DNA from: Tipula vernalis
Taxonomy: Eukaryota > Arthropoda > Insecta > Diptera > Tipulidae
Assembly: GCA_958295665.1 (NCBI GenBank)
Contig: OY282559.1
Coordinates: forward strand, 271,758,047-271,822,046
Direction: 5' to 3'
Length of the DNA stretch: 64,000 bases
Shown: positions 32,871 to 44,174 of the stretch, one piece after another
How positions within the stretch are numbered: the first letter of the stretch is position 1
Layout: every line of letters begins with the position of its first letter
Position numbers and translations under genes: made by a program
Notes under the pieces: model-generated
Told to the model about the DNA's origin: nothing
Databases searched by the model: none
What the model saw: only the letters and a program-made list of their open reading frames with translations

Positions 32871-34944
32871 TCATCATGTTGCAATGGCCGTTATACATTT
32901 TTAACCCTTTAAGCTGATCAATTACCCCTAAACACAGGAACAACTTAAACTGGAAATTTTTTCTGGCACTAAATCTTTTCTGGCATCTTTACTAAATTCC
33001 ACTTACATTCCCCTTATAGTTCCATTTTCCCAGCGAAACACTTTTATTTTTATTAGAAAATTTTTGTAAAGTAATCCAGTTTTTAGTACTAAATATTTCA
33101 ATATGAATCGTAATTTTTTCAAATGAAATTTATTTTAGCAGTGTGAAACTATTCCATATATAGAATCTGTAGATTTGTAGAAAATTTCACATCCGTATTT
33201 CTACATTAACGCAAAACATTTAGACTATATACGTATAACGTATTAGACAGAAGCTACGCGTGGACTTCCATGTAGAGGAAGCTGAGTAAGACGCTCATAT
33301 ATATATATACTGTAATTTAAAATATAAAATAAATCTCTCGTAAGATGAACCAGTCACATTAACCCAACATTATTTTTCTTACCTTAATATGTACAAAGAA
33401 TCAATGAAATCGAGGAACAAACGCAGAAAGCATTGGACCTTAGAGCTAGAACAATTTTGATCAACTTAGCTTTTTAAATCGACCCCAAAGAAATATTTAG
33501 CACCAACATTTTCGATAAAGGTTGGTGGTGCTGAGAGAAAGACTACAACACTAGCTGCATTTTCATACATTTAATCTAATCCTCTCTCTCTCTTTCCTCT
33601 CTCTCTGTCTCTCTCTCTTTCCTTTTTTCTCTTCTCATAGTAAAATACTAAACCAAATTATATTAGTGTTGGTTCAATTTTTTACTTTAAGACATGTTTC
33701 TATAATTGTAGTTAAATTGTGTGTAGTAGGCAAAATCTGCGAGATTCTCTTTTGAAAGCCGGCATGTTTTGCAGACAAGCAGATACACATTTTTTTAAAC
33801 CATTAAAAAAAATTTCAATATATTCGTTTCTTACTTCCACGACTTAATAATAATATCGCACAATACAACGTCGATTGACGTTTAAGCGTTTTTACTCTCT
33901 GTTCTCTCTGCACATGATTTTTTGTTGGTCAAATTTATAGTCATTTATAGATGTCAGTAGGTTCAGTGCGAAATGCTGTGCCTGATTTTTCATTTTTCTA
34001 AATTGCAACTTTTTGGACGTCAACAGAATATTAAAGAATGTTATTGATAACTATTTGAATAAAATAACAAACCCTACTCATAAAATTTCGCTTATGTGTT
34101 TTTCTTTTTCTTCGATTTTGTGTGAAGCCGTCTAAACATTTGCTTCTGAAAGAAGAGTAAAGCCCAGTTTGTTCCAGTTCGTTTCATTTTCAAAAATTGT
34201 GTTTTCAAGATAACGAAGGTTATGTTTTCCGGTAAAAACGTCGAAACATAAAAAAATAAGTATGATATGGTTACAAAACATGAAAACCAATTAATTATTA
34301 CGTTTTATGGCATTTTTTATTTAAATTTATTTATTATGTAAAAAAAATGAAAATTGGAAAGATAGAATATTGTCTAACATTCCCAATCCTTAATTAAGTG
34401 CTTTGGTAAGTTTGGATTGCTATATTCGTGCGAAGTGTTCGGAGGATTATATATGTATGTTGTTGTTACATAATATTGAACTAAAATCTGGAAGGACCAA
34501 TGAGTTCCTATCTCTTTCTCCCCTTCCTTCCACTCAAATTCAAAATCAAAAAAAGGGTTCTTAAAGACTGAACTTCCAATCCCGTTCAATCCTCTCCTGC
34601 CATTCTCCCGTATTCCTCTCCTCTCTTAATTGTTTGTAACTTGTTTCGGTAATTCTGTCTTGCCGTTGTGTAAACGCGTAATGACATGTAAAGTAAGCAA
34701 TTCCTAAACGGAACCTGACCATTTCCTTGAATAATACAAACATATTAAGAGATTTGAGATAATTGGCTTAGTGCAACACTTTTTCGATTCAGTTCTAGAT
34801 ATATTTTTGAAGAAGTTTTTCCGTTTTACAATTTAAATTGAAATTATTAAATATTTTTGCAATTTTTTCATTTTCTATCTTTAATTTTTTCAATAATTTT
34901 TTAATCTGTCACTTTTTTGTGTAAACGAAATAACCATACAATTA
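32871..34944. other. Non-coding DNA with CT-rich microsatellite
   Basis: A (CT)n-rich tract with interruptions spans about 33,579-33,630 and a short (AT)n lies at 33,298-33,310. Frames at 34,374-34,743 show no motif. Confidence 0.45.
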
Positions 34945-36360
34945 TTAATGTAGCCTACTATGCGTTTCGAATAATAGGAAAAGCTGGTTCGTTATCGAAA
35001 TCTGGCGGCCAACAAATAAAGAGGAAATTACAGGAAGGAAATCAGACAAGGAATTGTCGAAAAAAACTGCCTGAGAACGATTAGAAAGATAGTTAAAAAT
35101 CAGTTTGACAGCAGAAACCGAAAATCTAAACTGAGATAAAAGCTTATTAAAAAGAATTCTGTGATTAATAGAATCAAAGGCCTTAGAAAAATCTAACAAA
35201 GTTAAAGAAGTTAATTCTCTATTATTCATATTACGCCTAATATCGTATACATTTAACAACGCAGTAGAAGTGCTATGACCTTTTCTAAACCTAAATGCTA
35301 TGTAAATGCGATTGAATTTGATTTTTAACAACTATCTCGAAAGCTTTAGAGAGAGAACTTAAAATGCTAATTGACCAAAAATGGGATAGCTCTAAAGGAT
35401 TACTGATCTTTGGGATGGGGATTATTTTACTTAGCTTCCACTGATCTGGATAGGAAGAGAACGTGAGAATAAAATTGAAGATATGTAACAAGTATTTTGA
35501 ATCGAAAGGGAAAACTCGTTTAATGAATTTTAAATTGACGTTATCCAGACCAGAAGATTTCGATTTAACTTTCCAAATAGCAGATTGTAAATCCTCGAGA
35601 CAAATACTTGAAAACGAAAACGAATTAGAGGACGCGTTAGAGAATAAATCGACGGTACTACTGCTCGAGTTTAGACTAGAGCAAAAATAACTATTAATGT
35701 CATTGGGTTTGAAAACCCCACCAGAACTACTCTTGCATCTGCCTAGCCCTAATTTACGAATATTACGCCAGAAAACCTTGGGAGGAAGAGAGAGTCTAAC
35801 TTGTCCAATTCTGTTACGAGCCTGCTTGTAATCTAAATGAGACTGACTATTAGGACACCTTTACAATAAATTATATTTACTAACTCCAATATTTGTGGCA
35901 TTCTTCTTCCAAGGCAGAGATTTTGCTTTGCAAGTAACCTTTTTAAGCTGAACACAACTATCAAACACCAAACTAATATACGAGTTGAAAAATTCTATTT
36001 AGCTAGTTGCAGAGCTAAGGCAAAACATATCCTCTCAAGGAACCGCGTTACAAACTAAGTAAAGGCGGAGATTATCTATAATAGAAAAACCTCTAAAGCT
36101 AAAACTATTAGGTTATATGACGTCTTACTAATTTTTGGTGGGTTATAGACGGTACCGAATAAGATTTTACGACAATTAATGAAAACATTAACAAATAAAA
36201 ACTCTAAATCCGATACTAACAATTCTGAAATGGAAGAAGGTATGGTAACTAATATAGCTTTAACGTGATCACCTACAAACATACAAATAAAGATAAGGAA
36301 CGCTTCATCCAAAATGAACGGGAATCTAAAACGAAAAGAAACAGAAAACCACACAAAGTA
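34945..36360 (-). pseudogene. Non-LTR retrotransposon ORF2 remnant without its 3' end
   Basis: Minus-strand jockey/CR1-like ORF2 in several frames. The endonuclease middle part (36,354-36,076) includes ILFGTVYNPPK. A linker region lies at 36,060-35,690. The RT approach (35,491-35,291) has YPDQWKLSKIIPIPK, and the RT fingers/palm (35,331-34,980) have FRFRKGHSTSTALL and LLDFSKAFDSINHRIL. Just where the Y-A-D-D block should follow, similarity ends (about 34,990). The palm core, thumb and tail are therefore missing. Copies of this class normally lose the 5' end, so loss of the 3' end points to a later deletion. Frameshifts lie near 35,310 and 35,690. Confidence 0.8.
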
Positions 36361-37060
36361 ACAAATGCCAAGTTAAAGTATACAAAGGAACAATACTTAA
36401 CCGTTTAGCCCCAATTTATGCCACCAAAAAACGAAATTTTTTAGTATTTTATTTTTCCTCTAATGAAAAAATAAAATTGTCTATTCTAAATGGCAATTCC
36501 TTAAGCTCTAGAATCATGCAGTTGAAGTTAATAAAAATTCGATCAGGAAAACTGGATAAAAATAATTCACCATTTAAGTTTCTTTCCGGAAAATACCTAT
36601 ATTACATTACACAAATATACAATCAATAAACACGTATGAGTAGTTATTTATAAAAGGTTTTCGTTGTTGCAAACTAATGGCTTTGTACAACATCAATTTT
36701 TCTATTATATAACACAATACAATATGTGTACATTCAATTTTAAATAAAGGTACAATGGCATAATAAAACATTGTTGATTGATGTAGAACATCATTGTTAC
36801 ATTATGTCACCGTAGATTTGTCATAAAATATTTCTACCTACACTGGGTTACTTCATATAACGCAGTATATCTGCTTGAAAATGTTTTACTTAAGTTCAAC
36901 ATTTTTATACACACAGTATTTTTTCGCATACAATTAGAATTCAAAATGTTGCCTTCAAATTTTGCGGAAAGTGTATCACACACTCGTTATTTTTCAGCTA
37001 TTTATTTGTTAGCTAATTCTTGAATTTTCTGAACTTGGCATGCTTAATGGTATAACGCCA
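36361..37060. other. AT-rich DNA, no gene seen
   Basis: No domain-bearing frame or repeat recognised. Confidence 0.4.
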
Positions 37061-37175
37061 AATTCCGGCTGGATGACAAATGATAATGAGAACAAATTTG
37101 ATTTTTGATTTTGTCTAGTCGATTGCATTTTTATTTAGTCATTTCTCATTCTCATTTGTGACGGAACCGGAATTC
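37061..37175. repeat. Small hairpin MITE-like element
   Basis: Arms 37,061-37,092 and 37,144-37,175 are inverted copies matching at about 26 of 32 bases (AATTCCGG at the ends, ACAAATGA.AATGAGAA inside), with a ~50-base loop. The adjoining GGGTGCAGG resembles CCTGCACCCGAATTCC at 9,146-9,161 in inverted orientation, which hints at a dispersed family. Confidence 0.55.
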
Positions 37176-39359
37176 GGGTGCAGGAATACGTTTTAACAAA
37201 TTCGAAAAAAATTAAAACAAAAAAAAATCGTTCAAATATTTAAACGAAACGTTATCGGAAAAATGGTGCTTAGCAATGTTTGTCTGTAAAATAGTTCGCC
37301 AACCTTATGTTAAAGGTATTTCTATTCGATAATTCAATAACAAGCTTTTTATTGTTAATAATAAACGTTTTGATATGTACGAATAAAAAATTAGAATTTA
37401 ATATACTAAAAAGTAGAAACACCCACCACCCCCATCCTATTTTATTGCCAAATATTTTCTTTTATATTACGGAGAGAGAGAGAGAATTTTGATCGTGCAT
37501 ATTACATACGAGTGTATCCATGGTAAATGTACAATAAAACAGGCGACGCGGCGTCATTAAAGCGTTGTTGTAGAAAATTAGGAAGAAAAGAAAATATTAA
37601 TTTAATGAAGAATAATTTGCTATACACTTAGGTTTTCACTGTACAATACAATTTTTTTTGTTGGAAAAATTTTATTCGACTATGAAATGATGATTGGTTA
37701 TAGCGCGGTCGTCTGCGAATTAATGTCCCAAGAGGTTTGTCTACATTAATATTCACGACGGTATTATACAAATTAAATTTTTTCGTTTAATCAATGGAAA
37801 TGGTTTGACCTATTAAATTTACAAGCAGACGGAATATATTTGCATTTTTTTTTTTTTTGTTACCCTGTGTTTTTTTTAATAATAGTATAACTACATATTT
37901 TATAAATACACAGAAATAACTAATTGCATTGATAATGATATCACAATGTAATTTATTTTGCGAAATTAATGTTTTTATGATAACAAAAAAAGGGCAGTGG
38001 AAATTGCCATAAATAATTATAAATTGCTCCATAAAACTACGTCGTAAAATTTGGTGGTAGTCTAAATTAGTTGGTACTTTTTATTTCAATACGAGAGAAA
38101 CCCACGTTTTACGCAAAAAAGATAATGAGGATGATTCATAAGCTATGTATTTCAAGACAATAATCTAAATAAACGTAAATTAAACAAAAATGTTTGAACA
38201 ATTTGATTAAAATTGATATACATTTATTGAAGTTGAAACAGTTGGGAGAATTTTATCGTTTTTCTACGTCATATCTTATTATTGTATTATGTATTATTGT
38301 ATATCTTTTTATTGTACATAGCGTATTAAAATATTTGCAATTGTTAAATTTATAGTAAAAGGAATAATAATTAGCCGAGTAGCATGTTTGTCACCGATGA
38401 ATCTTCTAACAAATAATTTGTTTGCTTTTTTAAAAACAAAATTGTCACCTTAGATTGTAAACCACTGAATTTACTTCTGAGGACCTTAATTTTACAATAT
38501 TTCGTAAAAGCTCTTCTGCATTGCCTAAACGGCAGATTCTTTTTGAAGTTTGACATAAATTTGATTCTCCTTTCCAGGAAAGTTTGTTAGATAGTAATTA
38601 ACACATCAAGGTAGACATATCTTATAATAGTCTGCCCAAATATAGAAAGGGGGAAACAATTTCTTCTCAAAGGACCAATCCTCCACAAAATGCAAAGCGA
38701 ATAAGATTTTTAGGTGCTTACGTGGAATACTGTAGGTAGAACCGGATAATCAGCTTAATTCTAAGATTCTTCCTGAAAAATTTCAAAAATATTTCAAAGA
38801 GCCCCTGCTTCATCTCAATGTTTATGGACATTTTTTACACTTACCATCAACCAGCATCGAGCCTGAAAGACTTATTTAGCAGCTGGATATATCGTCTCCT
38901 AAATGACTCAAGGCTCGGCCAGTAAAAACAGGAAACCCTTGATTTTCAACCATGTAATTATAAAAATATCTAATATTTTAAACGAAATAAAAGAAACTTG
39001 TTGTTGTTTTTTAAATTTTGATTTTAAATTTGTAATCAAAGATTATTTAAAAAAAAAATCAATTCTGGAAGTGTTTCTAGAATTCCAGAATCGAGAACAT
39101 TCAAATTCGAAAATTCTCTAGGATGCCCTAGTTACCACATACTTTTGTAAACGCGTTCTGTTTTGCTCCAAGCTCCATATCTCGTGCTTCGCATTGATCG
39201 TTTTAGTTTTGTTTGATTTACCTTGAGAGAAGAGATAGAATAGAATATATCGAAATAGAATATCATCGAAAGTCGGTTTTACACAGTATAATTGAGAAAG
39301 GCATGACTTATGAGCCGATTCGAAGTGCAATTAGGATTTATGAAACCTAATATGCTTGA
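37176..39359. other. AT-rich DNA, no gene seen
   Basis: Short chance frames only. A (GA)n run lies at about 37,471-37,487 and a T run at 37,847. Confidence 0.4.
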
Positions 39360-40755
39360 GGTGAATATTTGGCAGTGAACTTATGTTCCACCCCATATTT
39401 ATGGCACAAATTTTTCAGCTGTATTGACTCAAACTGTCGCCCATTGTCGGCAACAATAACTTCGGTGACTCCAAACATCATAAATATTTGATTTTCCAGG
39501 AACTTGACAACTTCCACCGGGGTTCCTTGCCGAAGGTGTTGTCACCACAAATTTGGAGAAATGATCAATATGGAGGTATTTCCATTCCGCGTCCGGGGAT
39601 AAGATCCTAGAAAATCTAAATAAATTCTCTTCCAGGGCCTAAACGTAACAGGTAGTGTTCCCAAGGTAGGACTTGTAATGTAATTTACGGGTTTGTTACT
39701 AATATCGCGGGAGAGCGTAGGCCAATAATAGTAACGTTGGATATTTTCGATGGTTTTGCTTATGCCTAGATGAGCAGCTGAAGGGGGACAGTGAGCAGAT
39801 TCAATAAGAGGTCGATGTAGTGCTTTAGGTATCAACAGTTTCCAAGATGGAATATCGCCCATAATTGAGATCGAATCGGGTCGGTTTAGATTTATGAACA
39901 ATCTTCCGTCCGCAAGCTTCACGCTCGTTTTCCCAGAATACCTTTCTAATTCTTGTGCCGTTACCTGATATTTGTCGGATTTAAACTCTGATGATTCCAG
40001 CGCTACAGACATGGGTAGTCCAAGTTCAATTTCGTTCATATTTGTCCTGGAATTTCGAAATCAAAAGACTGCAGTTTTAGACTCTATCGCGCTAGTCTGC
40101 TCGAAAGATCCTTCAAAGACATTAGCCATGTGAAACTGGCATGGTCAGTAATGATAGTAAAAGGCAAACCTTCTACGTAGGCCCGGAACTTTTTAATGGC
40201 AAGTACAGCGGCCAGACACTCCAGCTCTGTGACGCCGTAGTTACGTTGAACTGCATTTAATTTTTGCGACATAAATGCCACCGTCTGGTCCTCATGTTCC
40301 GAATTCTTCTGGAAAAGTATTGCCCCTATTCCAGTCGAGCTTGCGTCGCACTATATGTAAAAGCGTTTCTCTAAATTAGGTGAAGCCAAGACAGGTGATG
40401 ATGCTAAGGCGCCCTTTAGACTATCGAAGGATTTCTTGAAACTTCTTGCCCTTTTTAAGGAGATCGGTAAGAGGACCTGATAAAACTGAGTAACCAGAGA
40501 TAAAACGTCGATACCACCCAAACACACCCAAAAACCGTCTCACCTGCCGTACTGTTTTTGGTGTGGGGAACTCTGTAATTGCCCGAACCTTATCCAGACT
40601 AGGTCTTAATCCACCCCTTCCAACTACATACCCCAAGTATTGGATCTCTCTTAGTAGGAATTTATATTTTTCTACATTAATGGTGAGTCCAGTTTTCGCT
40701 TACACTGAAACGGCAGTCAATAAAGACAGATGTTCCTCTAATTTTTCGTTAAACC
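39360..40755 (-). pseudogene. Gypsy element B: RT end, RNase H and partial integrase
   Basis: Minus-strand pol fragment of a Ty3/gypsy element. From 40,755: the RT C-terminus (INVEKYKFLLREIQYLGYVV), the connection region (VRRFLGVFGWYRRFI, about 40,520), and RNase H (40,281-40,084 with NYGVTELECLAAVLAIKKF and TDHASFTWLM). Next is the integrase zinc region with its His motif, but the Cys pair is deleted near 39,690. The integrase core follows, with the first Asp block near 39,620 and an ADNGRQFES-like second block near 39,430. Similarity stops near 39,360, before the catalytic Glu. Several frameshifts (about 40,420, 40,060 and 39,540). At its upstream end it abuts the integrase of unrelated element A. 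Confidence 0.8.
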
Positions 40756-42450
40756 ATGTTTAAACGATGTTCGATAAACCATTTCAGCTGGTGAGAACTT
40801 CAGATCTTCCGTCACTGTTGCTCGGATTCCAAGTAAAACGATTGGTATTTCCGAGCTCCAATGAATTGTATTGCTTCTGGCCATAAAAGCGGCTTTTAGT
40901 TGCCGATGGAAGCGTTCGACCATGCCATTGGCAATACGTAATTTTTAACAAATGTTGTGGCGATGGTTGCAGCTGATATATTGGTCATGCAGTTTGCACC
41001 TTCTACGATGTCTAAATGGATATGTTCGAATCGACCAGGCGGAATTTCGAATTGTCAATGGGGTGATTTTGTGTGCCTTTGAATTTTAGCACGTTGGCAG
41101 GATAAACAAAACTGAGCCCAATGATTTACGTCTTTGTTAATTCTGGCCCAAAAATAGCGAGCAGTAATCAGTAAAATATCGAGTAGCACAGACACCAGGA
41201 TGCGAAATATTGTATAACGTGTCGTAGTGATTCTGTGATGTATGGGCGATTGTACCCAGTGGATGTTTCGCAGACGATTTCAAGGCCAGGTAGTTTCAAA
41301 AACTCTAGTTTCATTGATGAACTAGTGTGACATTCGGTACCAGAAAATAAATTCTGAAGTTCTAGGTCGGCTTTTTGTGAGTTTGCTATTTTTTGTAAGT
41401 CGATGTGAGTCTCGACTGTAGCCATTTCGTTGTTGGTTGTGCGTGATAGTGTGTCGACAACATTGTCGTATCCGTGAATATGTTGAATAGTTGTTCCAGG
41501 TGAAGTGTGTGTTGCTCCTTATTATGCAAAGCCACAAGAATGTCGTCAATATAGACGAAAACGAAGTCTAAATCACGTACGACTTCGTTCATAAAATGCT
41601 GAAATATTTGTGCGGTATTTCGTAGACCGAATAGCATTCGGGCGAATTCGAATAGGCTAAACGGCATCGTGATTGCCATTTTGTGAACGTCTTCAGATGC
41701 GATTGGAATCAAATGGTAAGCTCTGACAAGATCAATCTTGGAGAAAATTGGGCATGCAGAAATTTTGAATGTGAGGTATTGGATAACGATCAGGTGTTGT
41801 GATCGTGTTTAGTCAGCGATAATTCACACAAGGTCACCAATCGTGATCTGTTTTCTTCACCATATGGAGCCGACAGGAGATGGGAGATGTAGATGGCCGG
41901 CAAATCCCTAATTCCAATATATGCTGAAATTATGTAAATGCTGCTTTGTGACGGACTTGATCTAGCCTGCGTTGTCTTTACACGGGCAGATGGCCTACTG
42001 TCACGATATGATGGATCACATTATGTTTCACTGGTAAATTGTAGTTTGGCTCCGCTGTTAAGGAGGGAAACTTCTTTAGTAGCATACCATAGCCGTTGTC
42101 GATCGTGTAATGGATTGTAGTTGGTGTATTAACTCGAACCATGAGGTCATTAATTGACAGCTGAGTCGTTAAGATCGACAAGTAGGCCAAATTTACTCAG
42201 GAAATCGGCGCCAATGATTGGACGGTTCACATCAGCTAGGATGAAGGCGTCTGTAAAAGTACGTTTAAGTCCAATGTTTACCTGTAGCAATTTTCTGCCG
42301 TAGGTATTGATTGTTGTGCCATTGGCGGCCGATAAGACTAGATCTGAACTTTTGAATTTGAGTGAGTAGAAAGTACGGAATGGAATAACAGTTAGATCTG
42401 CGCCGGTATCGATAAAAAACGTTAGGTTGTTTAGGTTATTTTGGGGTTAG
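40756..42450 (-). pseudogene. Gypsy element A: protease to integrase, degraded
   Basis: Minus-strand pol of a second gypsy lineage. The retropepsin region (42,430-42,190) shows an FIDTGADLTVI active site and IIGADFLSKFGL. The RT (about 42,000-41,390) contains FLFEFARMLFGLRNTAQIF and the catalytic VYIDDILVA at 41,531-41,556. After a deletion removing most of RNase H, 41,425-41,168 carries the pre-integrase spacer (TGYNRPYITESLR). A zinc-finger segment with FCLSCQRAK lies near 41,100, then HIHLDIVEG at about 41,020. The NGMVERFHRQLK-type catalytic Glu block and SPAEMVY follow (40,923-40,790). It is broken by many stops and ends at the junction with element B near 40,755. Confidence 0.8.
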
Positions 42451-43181
42451 GTGGTCACTGTCCATTGTCGCTACCATGTTGGTTGGCCGGAAGCTGCACG
42501 CTGTTGTGCCCTTTTTCGCTGCAGCACCAATCTTATGGTGGTACCAGCATGTCCCTGATTGTCGAGATCTTGAGTTACTACGGTTTCTGGATTGCGACTG
42601 GTATCGTTCTCGTGAGCGGCTGCGGGACTGATTAGTCAATGAGCGTGGCTTCCAATCGTTCCATGCGTTCTTCCAGGGTAGACCCGTTGGCGCTAGGCTG
42701 ATGATTTCTGGTGGTCGTTCTCGACTTATGTTGAACTAAGCTTACAGTCTATTTGTGTGTCGTGATTGCCTCATTGAGCTTATCGGCACCAGCGCGATTT
42801 TTATAATCTCTGGCAACTTCCGAATCCATAATGATTTGATTTGGTTGGCATTAAAATTGCCTCCAGCTAATGATTTGATCTGACGTAGGACTTCCGTCGG
42901 TCGTCTATCCACCATTTCAGTTTTTCCAGCAAAGCCTCTAACTTCTTCTCCTCTGAGAGTGAGTTGCGCTCGATCAGAGCCGCTTTTGAGGTTTCATATT
43001 TGTTGACTATATTTAGTATCGTCTTTTGTGATCTTGTGTATTTGGAATTGAACCTCAGCCATGATAAACCATTCAGCTGGATTATTAAACCAGAACGGTT
43101 GTATAGGCGGAGGCCTATAGAGTGAGCCGCTACTTCTGCCGACGTGCCAGGTTTTTCATTGCCATCCACGTCCTTCATCAT
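42436..43181 (-). pseudogene. Gypsy element A gag remnant
   Basis: A minus-strand frame at 43,181-42,867 begins near HSIGLRLY and contains LEALLEKLKWWIDDRR, matching the layout of the capsid-type Gag that precedes element A-like pol genes in insects. A degraded stretch follows, then 42,639-42,436 with an Arg/Ser-rich tract (SRSRSRERYQSQSRNRSNSR) and a CWYHHKIGAAA motif in place of a classical zinc knuckle. The protease frame starts immediately downstream. The family's Gag normally binds RNA; the mid part here (about 42,860-42,650) is deleted or frameshifted. Confidence 0.65.
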
Positions 43182-43327
43182 AATGTTGTTGTTGTTTAAG
43201 TAGCGTGATTTATAAGTGTAGTTGCTGTATAATTTTATGATGAAATTATAATTTTAGGTGTGCGTGTGCCGTATAATTGAAATATGGTGGATGATGCGAT
43301 TTTTTACGTGTGTTATCTGATCTCCTT

Positions 43328-43670
43328 TTTTTTTTTTTTTTTTTAGTTTTAATCTCTGCAATCTGTTCTGGGGCTCAAGGCACTCCCAACTCTTTCGCAG
43401 TTTACTTTTACCATCCTACTTTACGCAGTACTAGCCAAATCGAGGACGTACGGCTATAGACCCATTTTGTATAAACCACCTGCACATTGCATTGCTTCAT
43501 GCCAACCTATAGTGCTGACATGAAAGGTGGGTCGGTCCATGGATTCTGCACTCTCAACAGGGGGTCACAGATGATGAAAAATCCCTTTTGCATCCTGCCC
43601 CTATCGGGATTCGAACCCGGTACCTCCCGATCCAAACGCCGCAGCTTTAACCACTGCGCCGTTTGGTCGG
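43328..43670 (-). mobile_element. tRNA-derived SINE with perfect 14-bp target duplication
   Basis: A 343-bp SINE on the minus strand. Its 5' head (from 43,670 downward) contains a tRNA-like A box near 43,650 (AGTGGTTAAAGCTG) and a B box GGTTCGAATCC near 43,608-43,620, the internal RNA polymerase III promoter. A unique body follows, then a poly(A) tail seen as a T run at 43,328-43,344. TATCTGATCTCCTT flanks it at 43,314-43,327 and 43,671-43,684 without a mismatch, so the insertion is young. It encodes no protein and would depend on a non-LTR reverse transcriptase. Confidence 0.93.
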
Positions 43671-43684
43671 TATCTGATCTCCTT

Positions 43685-44040
43685 AATTACTCCTACGGTT
43701 GATTAGACGCCTTTTGAATTAAGGCGAGAAAAAAAATATTGCGGCAGTTAAACTCGAATTTAAAGTTATTTCTTATAGAAACGCCACGTACCTGTTTCCT
43801 GGCACGAACTTCCGTACCAAGATGCTTTTTAATTTGTATCAAAATAAATTTTTGAAGCCAAATTAGCTTTCCGAGCAAAGGCGGATACTAATACCATCAT
43901 ATAGTTTTTTTTATGTCCAAGGCGTTGTTACCAATTACGGGGAGTTTGTGTACAAACGCAACACACACTAATTAAATTACACTTAATCGTTTAATTTGTT
44001 CGTTTAGATTTTATTTTATAATTCACTTTTTTATGCCAGA
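43685..44040. other. Unassigned DNA
   Basis: A 61-codon minus frame (43,693-43,878) shows no motif; nothing else recognised. Confidence 0.4.
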
Positions 44041-44174
44041 AAGAAAGGTCAAACAAATTGAAAAAATATCTATTGATGAAAATGCTTCAGTAACCAATCC
44101 ACGCGAATTGACCGGTTTGTCCCATTATTTTCATCAATAGATATTTCTTCAATTTGAGCGTTTGATCTTTCTTT
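44041..44174. repeat. Inverted repeat, about 45-bp arms, 43-bp spacer
   Basis: The left arm 44,041-44,083 (AAGAAAGGTCAAAC... AATATCTATTGATGAAAAT) is repeated inverted at 44,127-44,174 with few differences and one 4-base insertion. Both arms read outward as similar short peptides ending ISIDEN, as if a coding segment had been duplicated head to head. Confidence 0.7.

Noticed and set aside
43600..43670. Possible tRNA gene (A and B boxes present)
   Set aside because: The acceptor and anticodon stems do not close, and the boxes are part of a complete SINE with poly(A) tail and target duplication.
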